Shown here one piece after another: positions 18,001 to 28,225 of a DNA stretch of 64,000 nt. Under the pieces are notes generated by a model. That model was given only the letters and a program-made list of their open reading frames with translations. It had not been told where the DNA came from and did no database searches. Made by a program: the position numbers and the translations under genes. This DNA comes from Streptomyces tsukubensis (lineage in GTDB: Bacteria > Actinomycetota > Actinomycetes > Streptomycetales > Streptomycetaceae). Within the stretch, counting starts at the first letter, position 1; each line of letters opens with the position of its first letter. The stretch covers positions 1,882,501-1,946,500 of the forward strand of contig NZ_CP020700.1 in NCBI RefSeq assembly GCF_003932715.1. The letters are read 5' to 3'.

Positions 18001-18237
18001 ACGGCCGTTCCCCCTGTTTTCCTGCACCGGACGTCCGTCTCCCCCGAGACCCCCGTGGACCGTCCGGCCCCCGTAACCGCTGTTCCCCCGCGGTCGTGGA
18101 GAACCTCTGGCGAGGTCCTCCGTACTGCACCCCGTTCCCTCGGCGGAGCCTGCCGTTCCGCAACCCCGTGTTCGCGGTACCGGCCCTCTCCCCTTCGGTG
18201 GTTCCACTCTCCCGCCCCGCGGGGCCCGGTCCCATCC

Positions 18238-18269
18238 GCATACCTACTCATCTGCGTGGCTAGGTACGC
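18238..18269. promoter_or_regulatory. Imperfect inverted repeat upstream of the desaturase-like gene
   Basis: GCATACCTA and TAGGTACGC (one mismatch) are separated by 14 bp, about 100 bp before the start. Possible operator; no regulator is assigned. Confidence 0.4.
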
Positions 18270-18369
18270 ATACTCAGGCCTCCGCCGTCCCACCCGCCAC
18301 AGAGACGGGTGCGGGGGCCGGGCCGGGCAGGTGACCGGACGGCCGGCGACGGTCGATAGAGTCACGGAC

Positions 18370-19893
18370 ATGGCAAGGATTGCGGTGATCGGCGCCGGAA
18401 TGGGCGCGATGGCGGCCGCCGCCCGGCTGGCCGTGGCCGGCCACCGGGTGACGGTGTACGAGCGTTCGGAGACGTACGGGGGCGCGCTCGGTGTCCTGGA
18501 GCGGGACGGTTTCGTCTTCGACACCGGTCCCGGGCTGCTCCATCTTCCCGCGGTCTGGCGCGATCTCTTCCTGAAGACGGGCAAGGAGCCGCTGGAGGAC
18601 TGTCTCGGGCTGGTCCCGGTCTCGCCCGCGAGCCGCCATCTCTTCGCCGACGGCACCGTCGTGGCGCTGCCGGACGCCTCCCGGGCCGGAATCGTCTCCG
18701 CGCTGGACGGCGCGCTCGGCACGGGCGCGGGCGAACGCTGGGGCGACTTCCTCGGCCGGGCCCGGGACGCCTGGGACCGCTCCCGCCGTCCGCTGCTGGA
18801 GGAGCCCCTCCGGGCCGACCGGCAGGTACTGGAGCGCGACCCCTACCCGGCCCTGCAGCGACGGTCCTTCCTCCGGACCCGCCGGGCGTCGACGGTCACC
18901 GAGGTCGGGGCTCGGGAGCTGGGCGACCCCCGGCTTGCCACGCTCTTCTCCTGGTACGCCCTGGCGTACGGGCTCGACCCCCGTCACGCCCCGGCGAGCG
19001 CCGCCCTGCTGCCGTATCTGGAGCAGACCTTCGGCACCTGGTACGTGGCGGGCGGGCTGCGGGAGCTGGCGCGGGCCGTGTACGAGCGGTGCCGCAAACG
19101 CCGGGTGGAGTTCGCCTTCGGCTCGGATGTGGTGTCGATCGCGGTCCGGGAGGGCCGGGCCGCCGGGATCGTCCTGGCCGACGGTACGGCCGTGGAGGCC
19201 GACCATGTGGTCGCGGGTGCGGACGCGGCGGCGCTGCTGACCGAAGGGGCGGCGGACGTGCTCTGGTCGGACGGGGACGTCCGGCTCCCGGAGCGGGTGC
19301 CGCCCGGACGGTTCACGGTCCTGCTGGCGCTGCGGGGCGCGGCCGGGGAGGGCGTGGCCCATCGGAGCGTGGTGCACTCCCCCGACCCGTCGGCGGAGGC
19401 CGCGGCCGTGTTCGGCGGCGGTGTCGCGGACCGGCCCACGGTGGCGGTGCTGCGGCCGTGTGATCCGCTGACCCGCCCGGACGACGGCCACGAGGCCGTC
19501 ACCCTGACGGCGACGGTCGCCGGGCACCACGCCCCGGGCGCGCCCGGGACCGGCCCCGACTGGACCGACAAGGCGCTGCGCGAACGCGTCGCGGAGACGC
19601 TCATCGACACGGTCGCAGCCGCTGACCCCGGGTTCGGCGGGCCGGGCGCCCTGCGGGAACGGCTGCTGTGGCAGGAGGTGCTGACGCCCGCGGAGACGGG
19701 GGCGTTGCCCGCGCCCGCGCTGGCCGGACCCGGGGGCCGCTGGCTGCATCCGGCGAACAGCACCCGGCTGCCGGGGCTGTATCTCGTCGGCGGCCGGGCC
19801 CACCCGGGCGGCGGGCTCGCGCACGAGGGAATGTCGGGGGCGCTGGTCGCGGGGCTGATCGTGGAGGGCGCAGGGTTCCGCGGCTCCCAGTGA
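18370..19893 (+). CDS. Phytoene desaturase/CrtI-like FAD oxidoreductase
   Basis: The 507-residue protein starts with a dinucleotide-binding motif VIGAGMGAMAAAARLAVAGH, then YERSETYGGALG. The C-terminal end GLYLVGGRAHPGGGLAHEGMSGALVAGLI is typical of CrtI/carotenoid and all-trans-retinol-type flavoproteins. The size (~500) fits. No phytoene synthase or other carotenoid gene is nearby, so the substrate is open. TAGAGT (18357-18362) lies 7 nt before the ATG and there is no ribosome site, suggesting a leaderless transcript. A strong terminator follows. Confidence 0.88.
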   Translation: MARIAVIGAGMGAMAAAARLAVAGHRVTVYERSETYGGALGVLERDGFVFDTGPGLLHLPAVWRDLFLKTGKEPLEDCLGLVPVSPASRHLFADGTVVALPDASRAGIVSALDGALGTGAGERWGDFLGRARDAWDRSRRPLLEEPLRADRQVLERDPYPALQRRSFLRTRRASTVTEVGARELGDPRLATLFSWYALAYGLDPRHAPASAALLPYLEQTFGTWYVAGGLRELARAVYERCRKRRVEFAFGSDVVSIAVREGRAAGIVLADGTAVEADHVVAGADAAALLTEGAADVLWSDGDVRLPERVPPGRFTVLLALRGAAGEGVAHRSVVHSPDPSAEAAAVFGGGVADRPTVAVLRPCDPLTRPDDGHEAVTLTATVAGHHAPGAPGTGPDWTDKALRERVAETLIDTVAAADPGFGGPGALRERLLWQEVLTPAETGALPAPALAGPGGRWLHPANSTRLPGLYLVGGRAHPGGGLAHEGMSGALVAGLIVEGAGFRGSQ

Positions 19894-19920
19894 GCCGCCG
19901 GGACACAGGCCGTCCCGCAT

Positions 19921-19958
19921 GCTGATGGGCCCGCCGGATATCCGGCGGGCCCATCAGC
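19921..19958. terminator. 38-bp perfect palindrome, bidirectional terminator
   Basis: GCTGATGGGCCCGCCGGAT followed directly by its complement: 19-bp arms with no loop. It lies between convergent genes ending at 19893 and 20051. Confidence 0.85.
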
Positions 19959-20050
19959 GTGTGCGCGGCCCCGTGGTGCCTCCGGTGCCCGACGCGGCTG
20001 GTTCCGCGCCGTGTCCGGGCTCCGCGTCAGCGGCACAGCGGCTCAGTGGC

Positions 20051-21103
20051 TCAGTAGCGGTACTGCTGCTGCTCGTTGTCGTACCCCGGGCCGTTGCCGT
20101 GACCGTCGCCCTGGCCCTGGCCGTAGTCGTACGGTGGCTGTTCGCCGCCGGGGCCCGGCTGCTGCGCCGCTTCGTTGTCCCGCTGCTGGGGGACCCACAC
20201 CCCGCCGGGCGGGGTGTCCGTCAGCCCGTCCTGCGGGTAGTAGCCGGAGGGGTCCTGCGCGCCGTACGGCTGGGGGTTGCCGAAGCTGTCGTACCCGCCC
20301 TCGTAGGGGGTGTACTGCTGGGCGCCGCCCACGTACGGATCCGAGTAGGCGGGGTACTGCTGCTGTTCACCGCCGAAGTCGTAGCCGCCGGGGGGTCCGG
20401 CGGGTGCGTCGGGGGCGGGCTGGTCGCCGTAGTACGGGGCGTAGCCGCTGTCGTAGGCACCGCCGTCCGGGGTTCCGTCCGGCAGGACGGCGTCCTGCTG
20501 CTGCACCGTGGGCATGTAGGCGGTGTCGCTGTAGACACCGTACTGACCGGTCTCGTCGGGCATCGGCTGCGGCTCGTACACCGAACCGGCGGCGCCCGGT
20601 ACTCCCGCGCCCGCACCGGCTCCCGCACCGGCGAGGACGCCGACCTCGGGGGCGGCCGGGAAGGCGTGGTCCCCGGCATCCGGAACGTCGATACCGCCCA
20701 TTCCGCCGCTGCCGTTGGTGCTGTTGGTGTTGCTGTTGTCGATGGCGTCGTACGCCCGCCGGGGGCCGGTCTCCTCACCGGCGGCGCGGTCCGCGGCCGC
20801 CGGACGGGATTCCTTCGCGCCGTCCCTGCGGCGGCGGCTGGCGCCCGGACGGCCGCCGATCGCCCAGCCGGTGGAGAAGCCCTTCCGGAAGGAGAGCGTC
20901 ACATACGTCTGTCCCACGGCGAAGGCGATCGCGCCCAGCGCGATGACCACCCGGGAGGCCACCAGAACGCCCAGGACGACCGTGAGGAAGCCGCCGAAGG
21001 CGAGGAGCCGCCAGCGCAGTCGCGCCTTGTACTGCAGCAGCACCTCACCCAGCAGCCACAGCGCCACGACACCGAAAGCGATGTAGAGGACCGTAAGACC
21101 CAT
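20051..21103 (-). CDS. Membrane protein with Gly/Tyr/Gln-rich low-complexity tail
   Basis: Not assigned to a characterised family. The 350 residues begin with three or four membrane helices (about 2-70), then a short basic cytoplasmic loop (RRRRDGAKESR). The last ~220 residues are disordered and rich in Gly, Tyr, Gln, Pro and Asp, with repeats like QQYPAYSDPYVGG and QQYTPYEGG. The tail has no charge clusters and resembles prion-like low-complexity segments. ATG 21103 has GGAGGAGAGGGG upstream. It lies 39 bp after metF on the same strand. Function unknown. Confidence 0.85.
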   Translation of the reverse strand: MGLTVLYIAFGVVALWLLGEVLLQYKARLRWRLLAFGGFLTVVLGVLVASRVVIALGAIAFAVGQTYVTLSFRKGFSTGWAIGGRPGASRRRRDGAKESRPAAADRAAGEETGPRRAYDAIDNSNTNSTNGSGGMGGIDVPDAGDHAFPAAPEVGVLAGAGAGAGAGVPGAAGSVYEPQPMPDETGQYGVYSDTAYMPTVQQQDAVLPDGTPDGGAYDSGYAPYYGDQPAPDAPAGPPGGYDFGGEQQQYPAYSDPYVGGAQQYTPYEGGYDSFGNPQPYGAQDPSGYYPQDGLTDTPPGGVWVPQQRDNEAAQQPGPGGEQPPYDYGQGQGDGHGNGPGYDNEQQQYRY

Positions 21104-21142
21104 CCCCGCCCCTCTCCTCCGGCCGTCGTCGGGTACGGCCGG

Positions 21143-22060
21143 TCACACCTGCTCGTGCAGTCCGAGATTCTCGTAGATCTCAAGCGTCGCCGTGGAGTTG
21201 TTGAGGGTGATGAAGTGCAGCCCCGGCACACCCTCCGAGAGCAGCTCCGCGCAGAACTCCGTTGCGAACTCGATACCTATGGAGCGTACAGCGGCCGGAT
21301 CGTCCTTGACCGCGAGGATGCGTTCTTTCAGTTCCGACGGGACCGCCGCGTTGCTGAGCTGAGCGAATCGTTCCAGTTGTCCGACACTGGTGATGGGCAT
21401 GATCTCGGGGATGATCGGAGTGTCGCAGTCCGCCGCCGTCACCCGGTCACGCAGCGTCAGATAATCCGCGGGCCGGAAGAACATCTGGGTGATCGCATAG
21501 TCCGCCCCGGCCCGGCACTTGTCGACGAAGTGACGGATGTCGGTGTCCCAGTCGGCGGAGCGCGGATGCATCTCGGGGAAGGCCGCGACACCGACGCAGA
21601 AGTCGCCGGACTCCTTGATGAGCCTGACCAGTTCGGCAGCGTACGTCACACCGTCCGGATGGCGGACCCACTCGCCCATCGGGTCGCCGGGCGGGTCGCC
21701 GCGGACGGCGAGGATGTTGCGGATCCCCGCATCGGCGTACTGGCCGATCATATTGCGGAGTTCCGCGATGGAGTGGTTGACCGCGGTGAGGTGGGCCACG
21801 GGGGTCAGGGTGGTGTCGGAGGCGATCTGCTCGGTCGCCCGCACCGTGCCCGCACGGGTCGAGCCGCCCGCGCCGTAGGTGACGGAGACGAAGCTCGGTG
21901 CGACGGCCTCCACCCGCCGCAGCGCGTTCCAGAGGTTCCGCTCGCCCTTCTCGGTCTTGGGCGCCCAGAATTCGAAGGAGTGGGACGTCTGACCGGTCGC
22001 GAGAACCTCGCGAACGGTCCGCGCCCGGTCCGTCCTGGTCGATGCTGTTCCTAGGGCCAT
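21143..22060 (-). CDS. metF: 5,10-methylenetetrahydrofolate reductase
   Basis: FAD enzyme that reduces 5,10-methylene-THF to 5-methyl-THF for methionine synthesis. The 305 residues show the family blocks [51 protein letters not shown] and [10 protein letters not shown]. The catalytic Glu sits in SFEFWAPK. The ATG has no ribosome site, but TAACCT ends 6 nt before it, so the message is probably leaderless. Confidence 0.96.
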   Translation of the reverse strand: MALGTASTRTDRARTVREVLATGQTSHSFEFWAPKTEKGERNLWNALRRVEAVAPSFVSVTYGAGGSTRAGTVRATEQIASDTTLTPVAHLTAVNHSIAELRNMIGQYADAGIRNILAVRGDPPGDPMGEWVRHPDGVTYAAELVRLIKESGDFCVGVAAFPEMHPRSADWDTDIRHFVDKCRAGADYAITQMFFRPADYLTLRDRVTAADCDTPIIPEIMPITSVGQLERFAQLSNAAVPSELKERILAVKDDPAAVRSIGIEFATEFCAELLSEGVPGLHFITLNNSTATLEIYENLGLHEQV

Positions 22061-22129
22061 ACTCGCAGGTTATCGGGGGTACGGGGGTGCCCCAACCGCA
22101 GTCCACCCCTCGGACAGGCCCGGTTTACG

Positions 22130-22795
22130 TCATGGCTGGTCGCAGCGGGCGCGTATCCGCTTGCTGAGACGAGCGGCCGCGGCACCCGGGTCGTCGGCCT
22201 CGGTGACGGCCCGGACGACGACGATCCGGCGGGCACCGGCGTCCAGCACCTGGTCGAGATTGCCCTCGTCGATGCCTCCGATGGCGAACCAGGGTCGGTC
22301 GGTGTCCAGGGCGGCGGTGGCCCGGACCAGGTCCAGGCCGGGGGCGTGCCGGCCGGGCTTGGTGGGGGTGGGCCAGCAGGGGCCGGTGCAGAAGTAGTCC
22401 GCGCCGGGCTGGACCGCGGCGGCCCCGGCTTCGGCGGAGCTGTGGGTGGAGCGGCCGATGAGGATCCCGTCGCCCAGCAGGGCGCGGGCCGCGGGTACGG
22501 GCAGATCGCCCTGGCCTAGGTGGAGGACGTCGGCACCGGCGGCGTGGGCGACGTCGGCGCGGTCGTTGACCGCGAGGAGGGCGCCGTGGCGGCGGCAGGC
22601 GTCGGCGAAGACCTCCAGATGCGCCAGCTCCTCGGCCGCCTCCATGCCCTTGTCGCGCAGCTGGACGATGTCGACGCCGGAGGAGAGCACCGCGTCGAGG
22701 AAGTCGGGAAGGTCGCCCTGGCGGGTCCGGGCGTCCGTGCAGAGGTAGAGCCGGGCGTCGGCGAGCCGGGCGCGGTGGTGCGGTGTCTCGGGCAT
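22130..22795 (-). CDS. thiE: Thiamine-phosphate synthase
   Basis: Joins HMP pyrophosphate to the thiazole phosphate to give thiamine monophosphate. The 221-residue TIM barrel shows [64 protein letters not shown] and [16 protein letters not shown], matching the phosphate and pyrimidine sites. The start is ATG 22795, with GGGGGGA about 7 nt upstream. It is separate from thiOSG and has no TPP riboswitch: the 280 bp upstream hold no THI-box pattern. Confidence 0.94.
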   Translation of the reverse strand: MPETPHHRARLADARLYLCTDARTRQGDLPDFLDAVLSSGVDIVQLRDKGMEAAEELAHLEVFADACRRHGALLAVNDRADVAHAAGADVLHLGQGDLPVPAARALLGDGILIGRSTHSSAEAGAAAVQPGADYFCTGPCWPTPTKPGRHAPGLDLVRATAALDTDRPWFAIGGIDEGNLDQVLDAGARRIVVVRAVTEADDPGAAAARLSKRIRARCDQP

Positions 22796-23013
22796 GCGGG
22801 ATTCCCCCCAGGGGTGGTTCGGCGGTACGCGGTCGGGCCGGCCCGGCGGTGACGGTGCGGCGCCCGGCTGCCGACACCCGACGGACCCGGAGCCGGAGCC
22901 GGACAAGGCAGGGCCCAGTGCGGAATCGGGCCGGGCCTTCCCCCGGCCCGCGGCTGTCTCGCGGACGGGGAGGCACCGGTTCCCGGCCCCGGGCGAGCGC
23001 CCCGGCCGGTGGC

Positions 23014-23043
23014 CCGGTGCGCCCGCTCGGGCGGACGCACCGG
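23014..23043 (-). terminator. Hairpin terminator after the Rv2175c-like gene
   Basis: CCGGTGCG and CCGC pair with GGCGG and CGCACCGG around a TCG loop, with one bulge position. It lies 33 bp past the stop on the minus strand. Confidence 0.65.
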
Positions 23044-23075
23044 CTGCCGGGGAGCCGTGCCGGGGTGGGAGGGGG

Positions 23076-23441
23076 TCAGACGGCGAGCGCCTGGGCCCGT
23101 CGCTTCACTTCCGTACCGCGGTTCTCACTGAGGGCCTGGGCGGGGGTGCCCGGGAGGGTCGGGTCGGGGGTGAAGAGCCACTCCAGCATCTCTTCGTCGG
23201 TGAAGCCGTCGTCCTTGAGCAGGGTCAGGGTGCCGGCGAGCCCCTTGACGACCTTGTCGCCGCTGATGAACGCGGCGGGGACCTGGAGAACCCGGTTCTC
23301 TCCGCGGCGCACCGCGATCAGGCTGCCTTCCTTCACCAGCTGTCGCACCCGTGTCACCTCGACGTCCAGCTTCTCCGCGATATCGGGAAGCGTGAGCCAG
23401 GCGGGCACGAGGGAATCAATCTTTTCGTCAATCTCGGTCAC
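23076..23441 (-). CDS. Rv2175c-family DNA-binding protein
   Basis: The 121-residue protein has an N-terminal winged-helix (about 14-60; [20 protein letters not shown]), then the C-terminal family region [24 protein letters not shown]. In Mycobacterium tuberculosis the family member binds DNA and is phosphorylated by a Ser/Thr kinase. A PASTA kinase is encoded 5 kb away, but a link is only inferred. The GTG start has no ribosome site. Confidence 0.9.
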   Translation of the reverse strand: MTEIDEKIDSLVPAWLTLPDIAEKLDVEVTRVRQLVKEGSLIAVRRGENRVLQVPAAFISGDKVVKGLAGTLTLLKDDGFTDEEMLEWLFTPDPTLPGTPAQALSENRGTEVKRRAQALAV

Positions 23442-23582
23442 AGGACAAGCGTGCCATCTGGGGCCGACAGTGGGTAGCGGGAGCCCCCTCGGGCGGCGGC
23501 CATCCGGCCCACGCGGGGCCGTGCCGACGCAACGCTCCCGGCCGACGGCGCCTGCCGGGGCACCGCAGGAACCCCGGCCGGG

Positions 23583-24857
23583 TCAGCGGGCGGCGGCCTT
23601 CAGGGGCGTCGCGGGATCCGCCGCGGCCACCGGATCCAGCCGTCCGCCCGACTGGATGATCCGGCGGCCCTGGGACAGGTCCCGGGGCCGTCCCACGGCG
23701 AGTACGGCGACGAGCGCGCCGTCGCGGAGCCAGAGCACGGACCAGGCGGCGTCGGCGGGGTCGCCGCGCCACAGGAGGGTGTCGGCACCGGCGTGGTCAC
23801 CGGCGTACTGGACGAAGCGGCCGAACTGCTCGGACCAGAAGTACGGCACGGGGTCGTAGACGGCGGGGGCCACGGCGGGCCCGGGCGGTGCGCCCTCGGG
23901 GCGGGCGGCCGCCTCCAGGTCCCCGATGATGTTGGTGGCGACCGTGCGCGGGCCCTGGAGGGCGTTGTCCCAGTGGTGGACCAGCAGGCGTCGGCCGTAG
24001 CGGGCGGAGGGGAAGGAGGCGCAGTCCCCGACCGCGTACACCCCGGGCAGACCGGTACGCAGGCCTTCGTCCGCGGTGATCGAGCCGTCGGGGCCGGTCG
24101 CGATGCCGGAACCGGCCAGCCAGGCGGTGGCGGGGCGGGCCCCGATGCCGACGACGACGGCGCCCGCGGCGATCCGGCGCCCGCGGGACAGGACCACGGC
24201 CCCGGGCTCCACCGACGCCACCCGGGCATCGGTGATCAGCTCGGCACCGGCCTCGGCGTACCAGTCGGCCATCGGGGTGGTGACCTCGGCGGGCAGCGCG
24301 CCCGCGAGCGGCCGGGCGGCGGCCTCCACGACGGTGACCGCGCAGCCCGCGGCGCGGGCCGCGGTGGCGAACTCCGCCCCGATCCACCCGGCACCGACGA
24401 CCACGACGTCGTGCTGCCGGGCGAGTACCGGCCTGAGTCGTTCGGCGTCGTCGAGGGTCCGCAGCAGATGGACCCCGGGCACGCCCTCCGCACCGGGCAG
24501 GGCGACGGGCTCGGCACCGGTGGCGAGGACGAGGACGTCGTAGGGGACGGGCCCCGCCTCCGTGTCCAGCTCCCGGGCCGCGGGGCGCAGCCCGGTCACG
24601 GCGAGCCCGAGGCGCAGTTCGATCCCGAGCCCCTCGAAGTCCACCTCGAAGGCGGATCCCTCGGCCGTACCGAGCAGGACCGCCTTGGAGAGCGGCGGCC
24701 GGTCGTACGGCTGGTGGGGCTCGGCCCCGATCACCGTCACGGGACCGGTGTGACCCAGCTCCCGCAGGGCGACGGCCGTCTGCACCCCGGCCATGCCCGC
24801 ACCGACGACGACCACGCCCGCCGTCTGCTGCTCCTGCTCCGTCTGCTGATCGCTCAC
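23583..24857 (-). CDS. NAD(P)/FAD-dependent oxidoreductase (ferredoxin-reductase type)
   Basis: The 424-residue protein has an FAD-binding site VVVVGAGMAGVQ (about 15-26), an NAD(P)-binding GxGxxG in VVVVGAGWIGAEF (about 152-164) and the second FAD contact GVYAVGDCASF (about 276-286). Conserved YDRPPLSK is typical of rubredoxin/ferredoxin reductases of bacterial oxygenase systems. No ferredoxin or oxygenase gene is adjacent, so its electron acceptor is not known. GTG start with GGAGG close upstream. Confidence 0.92.
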   Translation of the reverse strand: MSDQQTEQEQQTAGVVVVGAGMAGVQTAVALRELGHTGPVTVIGAEPHQPYDRPPLSKAVLLGTAEGSAFEVDFEGLGIELRLGLAVTGLRPAARELDTEAGPVPYDVLVLATGAEPVALPGAEGVPGVHLLRTLDDAERLRPVLARQHDVVVVGAGWIGAEFATAARAAGCAVTVVEAAARPLAGALPAEVTTPMADWYAEAGAELITDARVASVEPGAVVLSRGRRIAAGAVVVGIGARPATAWLAGSGIATGPDGSITADEGLRTGLPGVYAVGDCASFPSARYGRRLLVHHWDNALQGPRTVATNIIGDLEAAARPEGAPPGPAVAPAVYDPVPYFWSEQFGRFVQYAGDHAGADTLLWRGDPADAAWSVLWLRDGALVAVLAVGRPRDLSQGRRIIQSGGRLDPVAAADPATPLKAAAR

Positions 24858-24913
24858 CCCTCCACCTTAAGCACCTGACATTCCATCAGAAGTGTGGGGC
24901 CCGGCAGCCTCGG

Positions 24914-25252
24914 TCAGCGAAGCTCCTCCACCACGCTCGTACCGCTGCCGTCCCGGGACTCCCAGGACCAGCTCTCCTCCAGCCTCAGCCGCCCGTCGGG
25001 CAGTTCGACGACGGTGGAGAGGCAGTGGCCCGAGGAGGTGCCGCCGTCCGTCTTGAGCTGCACATAGCGGAAGTCGAGCCGGTCGCCCTCCCGGGTGCCG
25101 ACAAGGCGGCCGTGGACCACGTCACCCCCCTCGTATTCGGCCCAGATCCGGCCCTCCTCCTCGTGGTAGACGAATCGGGTACGGGTGCCGACCTGGCCCG
25201 GCGCCTGATCGGCGACCGGGGACAGCACACGTCCGTCCAGTGAGCCCGCCAT
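24914..25252 (-). CDS. Conserved small protein, probable beta-barrel fold
   Basis: The 112-residue protein has conserved blocks MAGSLDGRVLSPVA, TRFVYHEEEGRIWAEYEGGDVVHGRLVGT and LPDGRLRLEESWSWES. Relatives are often labelled N-acetylglutamate synthase, but nothing here supports that activity: no GNAT motif is seen. The alternating pattern suggests a small beta barrel. GAGGAGGGG lies 9 nt before the ATG. It diverges from the thiO transcription unit. Confidence 0.85.
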   Translation of the reverse strand: MAGSLDGRVLSPVADQAPGQVGTRTRFVYHEEEGRIWAEYEGGDVVHGRLVGTREGDRLDFRYVQLKTDGGTSSGHCLSTVVELPDGRLRLEESWSWESRDGSGTSVVEELR

Positions 25253-25366
25253 GGGTGAAAGCCCCCTCCTCGTGTCCGGGCGTCCCGTGCGGATGGGCCC
25301 GGTGCGGCTGCCCCGACCGTCTTACTCCGCTGCGGACCCGGGGGTTAGGGTGGCCACCGTAAAGCA

Positions 25367-25458
25367 CTCGCGGGAGCCCGGGCGGACCGGGCTGAGAGGG
25401 AGGCTGACCGGCCTCCGACCGTACGAACCTGATCCGGGTCATGCCGGCGAAGGGAGGG
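25367..25458 (+). promoter_or_regulatory. TPP riboswitch (THI element) upstream of thiOSG
   Basis: All conserved blocks are present in order: the P1/P2 start GGGAGCCCG, GGGCTGAGAGGGA (HMP-binding loop), a P3 stem GGCTGACCGGCC, then GAACCTGATCCGGGTCATG and CCGGCGAAGGGA. The 3' part overlaps the ribosome site of thiO (GGGAGGGG), so TPP binding would hide it and block translation. This is the usual actinobacterial design. Confidence 0.95.
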
Positions 25459-25469
25459 GCTGGACGCCC

Positions 25470-26858
25470 ATGTCGCGTACCCCCGAAGCATCCGCACCGG
25501 CCGCCGCACGGCCGGCCGCGCCGCCCGAGGAAACCGCACCGCGCTCCCCGTCACCCCGCATCGGGGCACCACCCGCACCCGACCGGACCGCACCCGACCC
25601 GCCCGCCCGGGACCGGACCGCCGCGGCCCCGTCCGCGCAGGACCTGTCCGCACACGGCCGGTCGGTGAACGGCCGGTCCGTTCGGGACCGGGCCGGGAGC
25701 CGGGAGGATGTGCTGGTCATCGGGGGCGGGATCATCGGGCTCGCCGTCGCCTGGCGGTCCGCGCAGCGCGGGCTGAACGTCACCGTCGCCGACCCGGAGC
25801 CGGGCGGCGGCGCGGCCGGAGTGGCGGCGGGCATGCTCGCAGCCGTCACCGAACTCCACTACGGCGAGCAGACCCTGCTGGCCCTCAATCTGGAGTCCGC
25901 CCGGCGCTATCCCGCCTTCGCCGCCGAACTGGAGGAGGCGAGCGGGCACTCCGTCGGCTATCGCGCCTGCGGCACCCTCGCCGTCGCCCTCGACGCCGAC
26001 GACCGCGCCCATCTGCGGGAGCTGCACGCCCTCCAGCAGCGGTCCGGGCTGGACTCGCAATGGCTGACCGGCCGGGAGTGCCGCCGACTGGAACCCATGC
26101 TGGCCCCCGGGGTCCGCGGCGGGCTCCGGGTCGACGGCGACCACCAGGTCGACCCCCGGCGGCTGACGGCGGCACTGGTCACCGCCTGCGAACGCGCCGG
26201 GGTGCGCCTCCACCGGAGCCGGGCGGTCCGGCTGCTGGTCGAGCGCGACCGGGCCGCGGGAGCGGTCCTCGGCGACGGCACCGAACTGCGCGCCGGGCAG
26301 ACCGTGCTCGCCGGGGGCAGTTTCAGCGGCGGGCTGGCCGGGCTGCCCCCCGATGCCGTACCCCCCGTCCGCCCGGTGAAGGGGCAGGTGCTCCGGCTGT
26401 CCGTGCCCCCGCCGCTGGCTCCCTTCCTCTCCCGGACCGTGCGCGCCGTCGTCCGCGGCAGCCATGTCTATCTCGTCCCCCGGGCCGACGGGGAGCTGGT
26501 CGTCGGGGCGACCAGCGAGGAACTGGGCTTCGACACCACCGTCACCGCGGGCGGGGTCTACGAACTGCTGCGCGATGCGCACGAACTGGTCCCCGGCATC
26601 ACCGAGCTGCCGCTGACCGAGGTCCGGGCCGGACTCCGCCCCGGCTCTCCGGACAACGCCCCCCTGCTGGGCCCGAGCGCGCTGCCCGGGCTGCTGCTGG
26701 CCACCGGCCACTACCGCAACGGCGTCCTCCTCACTCCCCTGACCGGCGACGCGATCGCGACGGCGCTCGCCACCGGCGCCCTCCCCGAGGAAGTCCATCC
26801 CTTCACCCCCGACCGCTTCCTCCCCGCCGCCCCCGCCTCCCAGGAGCAGCTCGTATGA
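25470..26858 (+). CDS. thiO: Glycine oxidase ThiO
   Basis: FAD enzyme that oxidises glycine to dehydroglycine for thiazole synthesis. The start ATG 25470 is fixed by the riboswitch-linked GGGAGGGG site 10 nt upstream. Residues 1-78 form an unusual Pro/Ala/Arg extension with repeated DRT and GRS motifs. The flavoprotein proper begins at 79-91 with EDVLVIGGGIIGL. Other family blocks are GGAAGVAAGMLAAVTELHYGE and the C-terminal GLLLATGHYRNGVLLTPLTG. Total 462 residues against ~370 normally. It overlaps thiS by 4 nt. Confidence 0.94.
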   Translation: MSRTPEASAPAAARPAAPPEETAPRSPSPRIGAPPAPDRTAPDPPARDRTAAAPSAQDLSAHGRSVNGRSVRDRAGSREDVLVIGGGIIGLAVAWRSAQRGLNVTVADPEPGGGAAGVAAGMLAAVTELHYGEQTLLALNLESARRYPAFAAELEEASGHSVGYRACGTLAVALDADDRAHLRELHALQQRSGLDSQWLTGRECRRLEPMLAPGVRGGLRVDGDHQVDPRRLTAALVTACERAGVRLHRSRAVRLLVERDRAAGAVLGDGTELRAGQTVLAGGSFSGGLAGLPPDAVPPVRPVKGQVLRLSVPPPLAPFLSRTVRAVVRGSHVYLVPRADGELVVGATSEELGFDTTVTAGGVYELLRDAHELVPGITELPLTEVRAGLRPGSPDNAPLLGPSALPGLLLATGHYRNGVLLTPLTGDAIATALATGALPEEVHPFTPDRFLPAAPASQEQLV

Positions 26859-27070
26859 ACAGCATCCCCCCGCTCGTCTCCGTCAACGGCGAGTGGCGTG
26901 AACTCGCCACCGGAACCACCCTCGACGTCCTCGTCGCCACCCTCACCCCGGCACCGGCCGGGGTCGCCGCCGCGGTGAACGAGACGGTCGTGCCCCGCGG
27001 CCAGTGGCCCGGCACCCTCCTCGGCGACGGCGACCGCGTCGAGGTCCTCACCGCGGTCCAGGGCGGCTGA
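26855..27070 (+). CDS. thiS: Sulfur carrier protein ThiS
   Basis: The 71-residue ubiquitin-like sulfur carrier ends in the required Gly-Gly (TAVQGG), which is converted to a thiocarboxylate. Its start overlaps the thiO stop (ATGA), and thiG follows after 6 bp. The segment VAAAVNETVVPRGQW is typical of ThiS. Confidence 0.93.
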   Translation: MNSIPPLVSVNGEWRELATGTTLDVLVATLTPAPAGVAAAVNETVVPRGQWPGTLLGDGDRVEVLTAVQGG

Positions 27071-28069
<999 letters not shown>

Positions 28070-28225
28070 ACCCGGCCCCGGGGCCCGGCGGCCCCGGGGA
28101 GGCGCCCCGCCGCACGGGCGGAGCATCACAGCTCGGCATCGTTCCTGACCCGATCCTGCCCCGGTCGCGGCGGAGCCGGGACCGGCGGCGGCAGGGCTGT
28201 CGGTCCCGGCTCGTAGAATCGGCCT

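Larger units (their letters stand above)
17675..18369. other. 695-bp repeat-rich spacer without a credible gene
   Basis: Open frames here have atypical codon use, no ribosome sites and low-complexity Arg/Gly translations. The first 240 bp are built from GTACGAGG-containing repeats (17808-17911). A large hairpin lies at 17954-18000 and an inverted repeat at 18238-18269. A leaderless-type promoter element TAGAGT (18357-18362) sits 7 nt before the ATG of the next gene. Confidence 0.6.

Noticed and set aside
17691..18263. Possible 190-residue protein in the repeat-rich spacer
   Set aside because: No ribosome site, atypical codon use, translation driven by DNA repeats.
22796..23075. TPP riboswitch upstream of thiE
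   Set aside because: No CTGAGA or CCTGATC-type blocks in this gap.
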